Source: an uncultured Comamonadaceae bacterium
GTDB lineage: Bacteria; Pseudomonadota; Gammaproteobacteria; Burkholderiales; Burkholderiaceae
Direction: 5' to 3'
Assembly (NCBI GenBank): GCA_946482115.1
Contig: CAMLQP010000001.1
Span: 1 to 55,876 of the forward strand
Length of the DNA: 55,876 nt
Shown: one piece after another, positions 8,845-17,060 of the stretch
Position numbering within the stretch: the first letter of the stretch is position 1
Layout: the number at the start of each line of letters is the position of its first letter
Position numbers and translations under genes: made by a program
The notes under the pieces: generated by a model
What the model saw: the letters and a program-made list of their open reading frames with translations, nothing else
Databases searched by the model: none
What the model was told of the DNA's origin: nothing

Positions 8845-10007
8845 CCGCGTTTCATGGCCGGCATGGCCCAGGCCAGCGCCAGCCACAGCAGGCACAGGCC
8901 CGCACAGGCGGCGAAGATGCCCGCCGCGCCGTGGGCCCGGATCAGCCAGCCGCCCAGCGCCCCGCCGGCGAAGAAGCCCAGCGACTGCAGCGTGTTGTAG
9001 ACGCCCATGGCCGTGCCGCGGTGCGCGGCCGGCGCCAGCCGCGAGGCCAGGCTGGGCTGGCTGGCCTCCAGCGTGTTGAAGCCGAGGAAGAAGAGCGTCA
9101 GCAGCGCCGCCAGCGCCCCCAGCGAGGGCGCGCCGCTGGCCAGCCACAGGCCCAGCTGCACCAGCAGCAGCAGGCCGATGGCGGACAGGAACACCGCGCG
9201 CAGGTAGCCCTGGCGCTCCAGCCGGAACAGCAGCCCGCCCATCACCAGCAACGACACCAGCACGGCCGGCAGGTAGATCTGCCAGTGCCGCGCCGCCGGC
9301 AGGCCCGCAGCCACCAGCAGCGCCGGCACCGCCATCCACATGGCCAGCTGCACCGCGTGCAGCACGAACACGCCCAGGTTCAGCCGCAGCAAGGCGGGGT
9401 CGCGCAGCACCTCGCGCAGGCCGCCGCGCGCGGCCGCCACGTGCCGGGCCGGCTCGGCCGGCGCCACCCAGGCCACCACGGCCATGCCGGCCAGCGCCAG
9501 CGCGGCCGTCACCGAGAACAGGCCGCCCAGGCCGATGAGCGCGGCCAGCGGCGGCGCCACCAGCAGCGACAGCGCGAACATGAGCGCGATGCTGGCGCCC
9601 ACGATGGCCATGGCCTTGGTGCGCACGCTGTCGCGGGTCACATCGGCCAGGAAGGCGGTGACGGCGGCCGAGATGGCGCCCGCGCCCTGCAGCGCGCGGC
9701 CGGCGGCCAGCCAGTGCACGCTGGGCGCCCAGGCCGCCAGCGCGCTGCCGAGCGCGAACACCGCCAGACCGGCCAGGATCACCGGCTTGCGGCCCCAGCG
9801 GTCCGACGCCATGCCCAGCGGCACCTGCAGGAACGCCTGGGTCAGGCCGTACAGGCCCATGGCCAGGCCCACCAGCGCCGGGTCATCGCCGCCGGGCAGC
9901 CTCGCCGCCTCCAGTGCGAACACCGGCAGCACTAGGAACAGGCCCAGCATGCGCAGCGCGAAGATGGACGCGAGCGACGCGCTGGCGCGTCGCTCGTCGG
10001 CGGTCAT
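8835..10007 (-). CDS. MFS transporter
   Basis: A 12-helix major facilitator of about 390 residues. The segment FALRMLGLFLVLPVFALEA forms the first helix, and the loop 2-3 motif GMASDRWGRKP is the classic MFS signature. Similar genes lie beside ssb and uvrA in related Burkholderiales (recalled from general knowledge), which suggests a drug- or metabolite-exporting H+ antiporter; the substrate is unknown. The start is uncertain: the ATG at 10007 fits the helix start, while GTG at 10031 or 10046 and TTG at 10073 would add 8-22 residues. The gene follows gph on the same strand and may be co-transcribed with it. Confidence 0.88.
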   Translation of the reverse strand: MTADERRASASLASIFALRMLGLFLVLPVFALEAARLPGGDDPALVGLAMGLYGLTQAFLQVPLGMASDRWGRKPVILAGLAVFALGSALAAWAPSVHWLAAGRALQGAGAISAAVTAFLADVTRDSVRTKAMAIVGASIALMFALSLLVAPPLAALIGLGGLFSVTAALALAGMAVVAWVAPAEPARHVAAARGGLREVLRDPALLRLNLGVFVLHAVQLAMWMAVPALLVAAGLPAARHWQIYLPAVLVSLLVMGGLLFRLERQGYLRAVFLSAIGLLLLVQLGLWLASGAPSLGALAALLTLFFLGFNTLEASQPSLASRLAPAAHRGTAMGVYNTLQSLGFFAGGALGGWLIRAHGAAGIFAACAGLCLLWLALAWAMPAMKRGQA

Positions 10008-10080
10008 GCGGTGGGGATCGGGGGCGGACACGGATCGGACGGGCACGGGGGCAAACCCGGTATTGTCCGTCAAGCGCCGT

Positions 10081-10752
10081 TCAGGCCAGTTCGGCCAGGG
10101 AGTCCAGCAGCCGGTCGTGTGGCGCCTGGGCGATGGGCTGGCCGTGGTTGTAGCCGTAGGTGACCAGCCAGACCCGGCAGCCGGCCGCGCGTGCGGCCAT
10201 GGCGTCGTTTTGCGAGTCGCCGATCATCACCGTGCGCGCGGGCTCGCTGCCCAGCGCCTCGCAGGTCTTCAGCAGCGGCAGCGGATCGGGCTTCTTGCGC
10301 GTGAAGCTGTCGCCGCCGAACACCTGCTCGAAGTGCCCGGCCAGTCCCTTGGCCGCCAGCAGATCGCGCGCGAAGCCCACCGGCTTGTTGGTCAGGCAGG
10401 CCAGCCGCAGGCCCGCGCCGCGCAAGGCTGTGAGGCCCGCTTCCACGCCGGGGTAGACGGTGCTGTGGCGGCCGTTGATGCGGTCGTAGTGGCGCTGGTA
10501 GCTGGCCCAGGCCGCGTCGTACCGTGCGCGCGGGTCCGGCACGCCCACATATGCCAGCGTCGAGAGGATCAGGTGCTCCGAGCCCTTGCCCACGAAGTGC
10601 GACACCGTGGACTCGGGCACGGCGGGCAGGCGCAGCTCGTTGAGCATGAGGCCGAGGGCGGCGTGGAAGTCGCCCAGCGTGTCAACCAGAGTGCCGTCGA
10701 GGTCGAGGATGGCAGCGTCAAACGGAGGGTGATGCAACTTGATGGAGTTCAC
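10081..10752 (-). CDS. gph: Phosphoglycolate phosphatase, HAD family
   Basis: Removes phosphate from 2-phosphoglycolate formed by DNA repair or by Rubisco oxygenation. Visible HAD motifs are FDAAILDLDGTLVDT (motif I, both Asp), CLTNKP (motif II), the KKPDP lysine (motif III) and MIGDSQNDAMAA (motif IV), in about 223 residues. The start is unclear: GTG at 10752 gives a sensible N-terminus but has no good ribosome binding site, and the frame continues to a TTG at 10818 overlapping the stop of the upstream LysR gene. Most relatives begin within a few residues of FDAA. The upstream region may have been replaced when the neighbouring catabolic cluster arrived. Confidence 0.88.
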   Translation of the reverse strand: MNSIKLHHPPFDAAILDLDGTLVDTLGDFHAALGLMLNELRLPAVPESTVSHFVGKGSEHLILSTLAYVGVPDPRARYDAAWASYQRHYDRINGRHSTVYPGVEAGLTALRGAGLRLACLTNKPVGFARDLLAAKGLAGHFEQVFGGDSFTRKKPDPLPLLKTCEALGSEPARTVMIGDSQNDAMAARAAGCRVWLVTYGYNHGQPIAQAPHDRLLDSLAELA

Positions 10753-10814
10753 AAGGAAGCCAGGTTGAAAAGTCCAAGGCACTTTACCCTTCCCATCAGA
10801 GCCGCTTGAAAACC

Positions 10815-11750
10815 TCAACGTGACCGCCGTGGCGTGGGCAGGTGGCGCCGGGGGATGGGGTGCGAGGCGACGTCGAGAAAGGCGCGGCGGGCCAGCTCGG
10901 AGGCGGCGAGTTGCAGCGGCGTCATCTTGCGGGTCGTGGGTGTGACGAGGCAGAGTTCGGTCGCCAGCGAAGGCGATACCAGGCGCTGAGCCACGAGGTT
11001 GGGGGGTGCCGCAGGCGACAGCAGTGGAAATTTGGTCGCCACCGTGTGGCCGAATCCGTTGGCAACGACATCGAACAGCGATTCCAGCACATCGACTTCC
11101 AGTACCACGTTGAGACGGGTGCCGGCCCGTGCCGCCTCGCGTTCCAGTTCGCGGCGGATCAGGTGCAGGGTGGATGGAATGGCCAGAGGGAGTGACCCCA
11201 GATGCGCGAATGGCACGCTTGACGCAATGCTTTTCTTGCCGGGGCCTATGAGGTAGAGATCCTCGATGCTCAATGTCGAGACGGAAATCTCGCGCGAGGG
11301 CAACGGTCGGTGCATGATCGCGAAATCCAGTCGGCCCGCGCGCATGTGGTCCTGCAGCGCGACCGACAGCAGATTCACGATGGACAGCGATGCGCTCGGC
11401 AGTTCGTCGCGGAATCGGCGGACGAGTTCCGGAATCAGCAACCGGCCCACGCTGGGCGTCAGGCCGAACACCACACGTCCCGCCAGGCGCCGGTTGTCCC
11501 GGTGCAAGACCTGCACCGCCGCCTCGGCGGCGTGCAGAACGCCACGCGCGTGGTCAACGAACCGCGCCCCTTCTGCCGTGAGAGCGACCCCCCGGCCATT
11601 GCGGTGGAACAACGTGGTTCCCAGGTCCACCTCAAGGGCGCGAATCTGCCGGCTCAGGGTGGGCTGCCCGACATTGAGGACGTCCGCCGCCTTGGCGAAA
11701 CCACCCAGTTCAGCGACATGGATGAAGAGACGCAGTTGCTTCAGGTCCAT
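10815..11750 (-). CDS. LysR-family regulator of cluster A
   Basis: A 311-residue LysR protein. The DNA-binding domain is at 1-60 (MDLKQLRLFIHVAELGGFAK, VGQPTLSRQIRALEVDLGT) and the effector domain begins near 90 (GRVVFGLTPSVGRLL), resembling the NAC/CbbR-like branch. The ATG at 11750 was chosen because MDLKQLRLF is the standard LysR opening; the upstream frame is non-conserved. It is divergent from the decarboxylase-like gene with a 98-base gap, so it very likely controls the 11,849-17,020 operon. The inducer is unknown, perhaps the aromatic acid that the operon consumes. Its stop abuts the gph region. Confidence 0.92.
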   Translation of the reverse strand: MDLKQLRLFIHVAELGGFAKAADVLNVGQPTLSRQIRALEVDLGTTLFHRNGRGVALTAEGARFVDHARGVLHAAEAAVQVLHRDNRRLAGRVVFGLTPSVGRLLIPELVRRFRDELPSASLSIVNLLSVALQDHMRAGRLDFAIMHRPLPSREISVSTLSIEDLYLIGPGKKSIASSVPFAHLGSLPLAIPSTLHLIRRELEREAARAGTRLNVVLEVDVLESLFDVVANGFGHTVATKFPLLSPAAPPNLVAQRLVSPSLATELCLVTPTTRKMTPLQLAASELARRAFLDVASHPIPRRHLPTPRRSR

Positions 11751-11795
11751 GGTTGTCCTATGCAATAAGCGAATAACAGAAACCAAGAATCTAGC

Positions 11796-11806
11796 ATTGT
11801 TGCAAT
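11796..11806. promoter_or_regulatory. Candidate LysR operator of cluster A
   Basis: The short dyad attg-ttg-caat lies in the 98-base gap between the divergent LysR gene and the decarboxylase-like gene. A related gcaat element lies at 11762-11766, about 40 bases away. LysR proteins commonly bind such AT-rich dyads (T-N11-A). This is a suggestion from position and symmetry only. Confidence 0.3.
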
Positions 11807-11848
11807 TCAAGGAGACGCCTATCGTGCCGTCCATTGCAGGATCACACG

Positions 11849-12838
11849 ATGAAATTACCGCTGACCATTGCTTGCTGGGACTATGACCGGACGCGTCCGC
11901 TGATGACGGGCGAGGTGTTGATCGAGGGGTGCGACGCCAACTACATGGCGCTTCCGGTCGAAGAGACGTTTTTCCGTTCGCTGCGGTTCGGAGAGTTCGA
12001 CGTCGCCGAGTTGTCCCTGAGCAGCTACACCATGCAAGTGTCCCGGGGCGACGCCCGGTACGTGGCGATCCCGGTGTTCCTGTCCCGCATGTTCCGGCAC
12101 TCGGCCGTCTACGTCCGCTCGGACTCGGGTATCCGCTCTCCCGAGCAGTTGCGCGGCTGCCAGGTGGGTGTGCCGGAGTACCAGCTGACGGCCCCTGTCT
12201 GGGTGCGAGGGCTGTTGCAGGACGAGTACGGCGTTCGCCCCGAGGACATCCACTGGCGCACGGGGGGTGTGGAGCAGGCGGGGCGTCACGAAAAGGTCGA
12301 GCTCCCTGCTTCGGTGAGGGCTTCGGTTGAACCCATTGATGCCGATCAGACGTTGAACCAGTGGTTGCTTGATGGCCGCATCGATGCCTTGATCGCGCCC
12401 CGGGCGCCGAGCGCTTTCGACGCGGGCGGCGGCCGGGTGGTCCGTCTGTTCCAGGACCTGCGCTCGGTCGAGCGGGACTACTTCCGGCGGTCGGGCGTGT
12501 TTCCCATCATGCACGTCGTGGGCATACGCCGGCACCTCGTAGAGCAGAACCCTTGGCTGGCCGCCAGCCTCTTCAAGGCCTTCACGATGGCCAAGAACAT
12601 CGCGCTGCGCGACCTCGACGAGGTGGCCGCGCTCAAGGCTTCGCTGCCCTGGCTGACCAGCGAAGTCGAAGAAACCCGGAGCCTGATGGGCCAGGATTTC
12701 TGGTCCTACGGGGTTCAGGCCAATCGCAAGACGATAGAGACCTTCCTGCGATACCACCACGAACAGGGCTTGTCGGGACGACTCGTGTCCATCGACGAGC
12801 TGTTTGTTCCCAACACGCTGGAGCAGTACGCGATCTAG
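11849..12838 (+). CDS. 4,5-dihydroxyphthalate decarboxylase-like protein
   Basis: A 329-residue protein of the Pht5 (4,5-dihydroxyphthalate decarboxylase) family, which has a periplasmic-binding-protein-like fold but no signal peptide, so it is cytoplasmic. Family segments are DYDRTRPLMTGEV near residue 10, FRSLRFGEFDVAELSLSSY (about 44-62), SRMFRHSAVYVRS (about 81-93) and GCQVGVPEYQLTAPVWVRG (about 105-123). Known members remove a carboxyl group from 4,5-dihydroxyphthalate to give protocatechuate. The ATG at 11849 follows gcagga; a TTG at 11834 is the only upstream alternative. As first gene of the operon with two Rieske oxygenases it probably decarboxylates their product. The exact substrate is unproven. 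Confidence 0.85.
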   Translation: MKLPLTIACWDYDRTRPLMTGEVLIEGCDANYMALPVEETFFRSLRFGEFDVAELSLSSYTMQVSRGDARYVAIPVFLSRMFRHSAVYVRSDSGIRSPEQLRGCQVGVPEYQLTAPVWVRGLLQDEYGVRPEDIHWRTGGVEQAGRHEKVELPASVRASVEPIDADQTLNQWLLDGRIDALIAPRAPSAFDAGGGRVVRLFQDLRSVERDYFRRSGVFPIMHVVGIRRHLVEQNPWLAASLFKAFTMAKNIALRDLDEVAALKASLPWLTSEVEETRSLMGQDFWSYGVQANRKTIETFLRYHHEQGLSGRLVSIDELFVPNTLEQYAI

Positions 12839-12877
12839 CGTCGTTGCCCCGGACAACAACCACACAGGAGACAAGAC

Positions 12878-13849
12878 ATGAACCGACCCCACGCCTTCCG
12901 CTTCCTCAAACTGCCGCTGACGCTGGTCTGTGCCGCTGTGCTGGGTCATGCCCACGCCCAGACGGACCCCATCCGCATCGTTGTGCCTTTTCCGCCGGGT
13001 GGTGGCGCGGATGCGGCGGCGCGTGTCATTGGCAAACGTCTGCAGGCCGATCTCGGCGAACCCGTCATCATCGAGAACAAGCCCGGCGCCGGCGGCAACA
13101 TCGCGGCCGATCTGGTGGCGCAGAGTGCGGGCGACGGCAAGACGCTGGTGCTGACCACGAACAGCCTCGTGATCAACCCGCTGATCGACGCCAGCGTGCG
13201 CTTCAACCCCAAGACCAGCTTCGCGCCCGTGGCGATGGTCGCGACCTCGCCACTGGTGATCGTGGTGGGCAGCGCGACACCCTACAAAAACCTGAAGGAA
13301 TTCATCGACGCGGCCAAACGCGAGCCGGGCCGTCTGAGCTACGCTAGCTGCGGCAACGGCTCCATCCACCACCTGGCTGGTGAACAGCTCAAGGCACTCA
13401 CCGGCATCCAGGTGCAGCATATCCCTTACCGCGGATGCGCTCCCGCCATGACGGACATCGCTGGTGGGCAGCTCGCTGCCGGGGTGATCAGTCTGACGAC
13501 TGCCAGTGCCTTCCTCACTGGCAACCGTGCCCGCGCACTGGCGGTGACCAGCGATACCGTCTCCACGCTGGTGCCGGGCGTTCCACCGGCCGCCAAAGAA
13601 GGCGTGAACAACTACCGCTTCGACGGCTGGTACGCCTTGTTCGCGTCGAGCAAGACGCCCAAGGCCATCGTTGGCCGTCTCAACGCTGCGGTCAACCGCG
13701 CGCTCGCCGATGCAGAGGTCAGGCAGCAGCTGGCAGCCGGTCAGATGGAGCCCGTGCCCATGAGTGCCGAGGCGCTGACGGCCTTTGTCGACCGCGAGAT
13801 CGCGCTTTACCAGCCGGTGGTGAAGGCGGCAAACATCAAGGCCGACTGA
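12878..13849 (+). CDS. Bug/TctC tripartite tricarboxylate binding protein
   Basis: A 323-residue periplasmic solute-binding protein. The signal peptide has a hydrophobic core (LTLVCAAVLGHAHAQ) and a cleavage site after AHA near residue 27. The mature protein opens with the Bug hallmark IRIVVPFPPGGGADAAARVI, and the ligand-loop region GQLAAGVISLTTA is present. The start follows aggaga. No TctA or TctB membrane partner is in the window, so it must use a permease elsewhere or act as a sensor or scavenger. It sits in the cluster A operon, 39 bases after the decarboxylase-like gene, and its ligand is probably the aromatic acid degraded there. Confidence 0.92.
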   Translation: MNRPHAFRFLKLPLTLVCAAVLGHAHAQTDPIRIVVPFPPGGGADAAARVIGKRLQADLGEPVIIENKPGAGGNIAADLVAQSAGDGKTLVLTTNSLVINPLIDASVRFNPKTSFAPVAMVATSPLVIVVGSATPYKNLKEFIDAAKREPGRLSYASCGNGSIHHLAGEQLKALTGIQVQHIPYRGCAPAMTDIAGGQLAAGVISLTTASAFLTGNRARALAVTSDTVSTLVPGVPPAAKEGVNNYRFDGWYALFASSKTPKAIVGRLNAAVNRALADAEVRQQLAAGQMEPVPMSAEALTAFVDREIALYQPVVKAANIKAD

Positions 13850-13887
13850 GAGCTGCCGATCGAGAGATATTGAAGGGGAATATCGAG

Positions 13888-14913
13888 ATGATGATGAAAA
13901 ACGCGTGGTACGTGGCTGCTTTCGCGAACGAAGTATCGGAGCGCCTGCTGGCCCGACGCATCCTCGGTGCAGCCGTGGTGTTCTACCGCACCCGTGCCGG
14001 TGTGCCCGTCGCGCTGGAGGACCGCTGCCCGCACCGCAGCGTGCCGCTCTCGCTGGGCAAGGTGGTGGACGACACCGTCCGCTGTACCTACCACGGCATC
14101 CGCATTGCTGCGGACGGCGCCTGTGTCCGCGTGCCCTGCCAGGACACGATTCCCCGGCGTGCCCAGGTGAAGACTTACCCGGTGGCTGACCGGCACGGAT
14201 TCACCTGGATCTGGATGGGCGACGCCGGGCTGGTTGACCCGAAGACCATTCCGGACGTGTATTGCCTTGACCACCCGCAGTGGGAAGCCTGTACCGGTTA
14301 TCACCACATCGCAGCGGACTACCGCCTGATGAACGACAACCTGCTGGACCTGTCGCACGAGTCCTTCCTGCATGACAAGACCATAGGCAACGAAGCGGTC
14401 GCGGAAGCGCCGGTCACGACCCAGGTGGGCGAGGACGAGGTGCGGGTTCATCGCGACATCCTCGGTTGCGAACCGCCGCCTTTCTATGTGAAGGCCACGG
14501 GCTTCACCGAGCCGATCAACCGCTGGCACACCAGCATCTTCCAGCCACCGTCCTACGTCCTGATCGAGAACGGCTCGTACCCCGCCTCCGGTCGGCGCGA
14601 GGACGCGCTGGAGCGTCGCGTCGTCCACCTGATGACACCCGAGACCGAGAAGAGCTGCCACTATTTCTGGGGTGTGGCGCGGCAGTACGAACTCGGCAAC
14701 AGCGAACTGACCCGCTACATCCGCGAAGGCACGGCGAGCACCTTCGACGAAGACCGTGACATGTTGGAGGCCCAGCAACGGGCGCTGGACGAAGCCGGTG
14801 CACCACCATTCTCCGTCGCCCTGGCAACCGACTCGGGACCGATACAGGCCCGCCGCATGCTCGACCGCCTGATCCAGCGCGAGGCACAGGGTGAAACCGC
14901 AGCGGTGGCTTGA
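13888..14913 (+). CDS. Rieske non-heme iron oxygenase, VanA-like (first)
   Basis: A 341-residue oxygenase alpha subunit of the vanillate demethylase/phthalate oxygenase type. The Rieske [2Fe-2S] ligands are C47-x-H49 (CPHRSVPL) and C66-x2-H69 (CTYHG). The mononuclear iron site is NDNLLDLSHESFLH, with the bridging Asp154 and ligands H157 and H162. It needs electrons from a reductase, and the gene for one is two positions downstream. There is no beta subunit, which matches homotrimeric members acting as O-demethylases or hydroxylases. Three ATGs in a row (13888, 13891, 13894) follow gaagggga; the first was taken. It is 38 bases after the Bug gene. The substrate is unknown. Confidence 0.93.
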   Translation: MMMKNAWYVAAFANEVSERLLARRILGAAVVFYRTRAGVPVALEDRCPHRSVPLSLGKVVDDTVRCTYHGIRIAADGACVRVPCQDTIPRRAQVKTYPVADRHGFTWIWMGDAGLVDPKTIPDVYCLDHPQWEACTGYHHIAADYRLMNDNLLDLSHESFLHDKTIGNEAVAEAPVTTQVGEDEVRVHRDILGCEPPPFYVKATGFTEPINRWHTSIFQPPSYVLIENGSYPASGRREDALERRVVHLMTPETEKSCHYFWGVARQYELGNSELTRYIREGTASTFDEDRDMLEAQQRALDEAGAPPFSVALATDSGPIQARRMLDRLIQREAQGETAAVA

Positions 14914-14950
14914 TTCAGGGCCGTCTTGCCATAACCCGACAGGAGCAGAC

Positions 14951-16021
14951 ATGAACACGGTCGTATCACCGCTGCAATTGACCAGGCAGCGCAGAAGCTA
15001 TCCGCTCAATCGCTGGTGGGTGGCGGGATTTTCCTGGGAGTTGACCGACAGGCCCCTGGCCCGGACGCTGCTGGGCCAGGCCATGGTTCTGTTTCGCACA
15101 CCCGATGGCCAGTTGGCGGCGTTGGAGGACAGATGCTGCCACCGGGATTTGCCGCTGTCATGCGGCACGGTGGAAGGGCGTGGCGTGCGCTGCGGCTACC
15201 ACGGGTTGCTCTACGGGCATGATGGCGTGTGCTTGGAAATCCCCGGGCAGGAGCGGGTGCCGTCCAAGGCGCGGGTGCGGTCGTTCCCGTTGGAAGAACG
15301 CGACCGCATCCTCTGGGTGTGGATGGGCGACACGCCCGACGCCCGGCCCGCCGACGGGCCGCCTGCCTATCCGGTGCACAGCGATCCGCGCTACGCGTAC
15401 GGTGGGGACACCTACCACTACGACGCGCCCTACATGCTGATCCACGAAAACCTGCTCGACCTCAGCCATCTGGGCTATGTGCACCTCAAGACCATAGGCG
15501 GCAACCCCGCCGTGCACATGAACGCCCAGGTCAAGGTGGAGCAGGTGGGCGATGTCGTCAGGGTGGTCCGGCACATGCCCGACTCCGTGCCGCCGCCCAC
15601 CTACACCGCCGCCTGGCCGTTCAAGCATCGCATCGACCGCTGGCAGGAGGTGGAATTCCACGTCTCGCACGAACTGATCTGGACCGGCGGCATGGATGCG
15701 GGCTCCGGTCGCTACGACGATCCCGATCGCGAAGGGTTCCACATGCGGGGGTTCCACGGCATCACGCCCGAGACCGACACCACCACACACTACTTCTGGA
15801 CCATCGCGACCAACCCGCATCCCGACAAAGACAACGTGGTGGATCTCGTGGTCAAGCAGACCGCCGATACCTTCATGGAAGACAAGGTGGTTATCGAGGC
15901 GCAGTGGAAGAACCAGCAGCGCCTCAGGTTCCCATCGCAGGTGGATATCCATGTCGATGTCGGGCCGAACAAGGCGCGCCGGGTTGTCCAGCGGTTGTTG
16001 GAACAAGCGGCCGGGGAATGA
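14951..16021 (+). CDS. Rieske non-heme iron oxygenase, VanA-like (second)
   Basis: A 356-residue oxygenase of the same family as the preceding gene but clearly diverged, so not a recent duplicate. The Rieske ligands are C62-x-H64 and C81-x2-H84 (CGYHG). The iron site is HENLLDLSHLGYVH, with Asp170, H173 and H178. The ATG at 14951 follows aggag by five bases. It is 37 bases after the first oxygenase and its stop directly touches the reductase frame. Two different oxygenases with one reductase suggest two successive oxidations or two related substrates, for example demethylation followed by hydroxylation. This is inferred. Confidence 0.93.
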   Translation: MNTVVSPLQLTRQRRSYPLNRWWVAGFSWELTDRPLARTLLGQAMVLFRTPDGQLAALEDRCCHRDLPLSCGTVEGRGVRCGYHGLLYGHDGVCLEIPGQERVPSKARVRSFPLEERDRILWVWMGDTPDARPADGPPAYPVHSDPRYAYGGDTYHYDAPYMLIHENLLDLSHLGYVHLKTIGGNPAVHMNAQVKVEQVGDVVRVVRHMPDSVPPPTYTAAWPFKHRIDRWQEVEFHVSHELIWTGGMDAGSGRYDDPDREGFHMRGFHGITPETDTTTHYFWTIATNPHPDKDNVVDLVVKQTADTFMEDKVVIEAQWKNQQRLRFPSQVDIHVDVGPNKARRVVQRLLEQAAGE

Positions 16022-16054
16022 ATGCCATTGATGCGGAACCAGGGAGAGGGTGCT

Positions 16055-17020
16055 GTGAGCCATCCGAATGAATGTGTAGACGTCCGGGTTCGGGCCAAGC
16101 GCCGGGAAGCCCAGGACATCAGTTGGCTGGAGCTGGTGGCGGTTTCGGGCACCTTGCCGGTGCGCACGGCCGGCGCGCACGTGGACGTGCATCTGCCCAA
16201 CGGACTGATCCGCCAGTACTCCCTGCACAACGACCCGGCGGAGACCGGGTGCTACGCCATCGCCGTGCTGCGCGAGGCCGCCTCGCGTGGCGGGTCGGCC
16301 TGTGTGCACGACGGTGTGCACGAGGGCGACATCCTCCGCATCGGCGTGCCGCGCAACCATTTCCCGCTGAAGGAAGACGCGCCTGCCAGCCTGCTGGTGG
16401 CGGGGGGCATTGGGGTGACGCCCATCATCGCCATGGCCGATCGGCTTTCGGGCCTGGGGGCGGATTTCCAGTTCATCTATTGCGCCAGGACCCGTGAGCG
16501 GGCCGCCTTTCTTGACCGATTGGCGCGCTCACCCTACGCAGGTCGGGTGCGCTACCACTTCAGCGAGGAAGCGGGGCAGCCGTTCGACTTCGTCGACGGG
16601 TTGCGTCAAGCACCTGCCGGCACCCATCTCTATGTATGCGGCCCGCAGGGCTTCATCGATACGGTCCTGGGCGCGGCACGCTCGCTGAGATGGCCTGAAG
16701 AGCGGCTGCATTGGGAGTTTTTCGCAAATGCGAACGCGAAGGGCGGGCTTCAGGAAGGCTTCGAGCTGGAGCTGGTGACCTCGAGGCGCATCGTCACCGT
16801 GTCGGCCCACCAGTCGGCCCTGGAGGCGCTGCAGGCCGCTGGCGTGGATATCCCGTCATCGTGCGAACAGGGCGTGTGCGGCACCTGCCTGACCCCGGTG
16901 CTGGGCGGAACGCCGGATCACCGCGACCAGTTCCTGACGGCGCAGGAGCGTGGCGCCAACGATTGTTTTCTGCCTTGCTGCTCGCGCAGCCTTACGCCGC
17001 GTCTTCAGGTGGCGTTGTAG
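16055..17020 (+). CDS. Oxygenase reductase, FMN/NAD/[2Fe-2S] type
   Basis: A 321-residue phthalate-dioxygenase-reductase or VanB-type protein that passes electrons from NAD(P)H to the Rieske oxygenases. Order: an FMN-binding barrel with RQYSL near 53-57, a nucleotide domain with GGIGVTP at 117-123 and YVCGPQGF near 190, and a C-terminal plant-type ferredoxin domain with Cys at 270, 275, 278 and 308 (C-x4-C-x2-C-x29-C). The GTG at 16055 was chosen because gggagaggg precedes it closely; the frame is also open from ATG 16022, right after the oxygenase stop. It is the last gene of the cluster A operon. Confidence 0.93.
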   Translation: MSHPNECVDVRVRAKRREAQDISWLELVAVSGTLPVRTAGAHVDVHLPNGLIRQYSLHNDPAETGCYAIAVLREAASRGGSACVHDGVHEGDILRIGVPRNHFPLKEDAPASLLVAGGIGVTPIIAMADRLSGLGADFQFIYCARTRERAAFLDRLARSPYAGRVRYHFSEEAGQPFDFVDGLRQAPAGTHLYVCGPQGFIDTVLGAARSLRWPEERLHWEFFANANAKGGLQEGFELELVTSRRIVTVSAHQSALEALQAAGVDIPSSCEQGVCGTCLTPVLGGTPDHRDQFLTAQERGANDCFLPCCSRSLTPRLQVAL

Positions 17021-17060
17021 AAAGTGCTTCGCCATCACCAGCCGCGGCGCAGGACGGACG

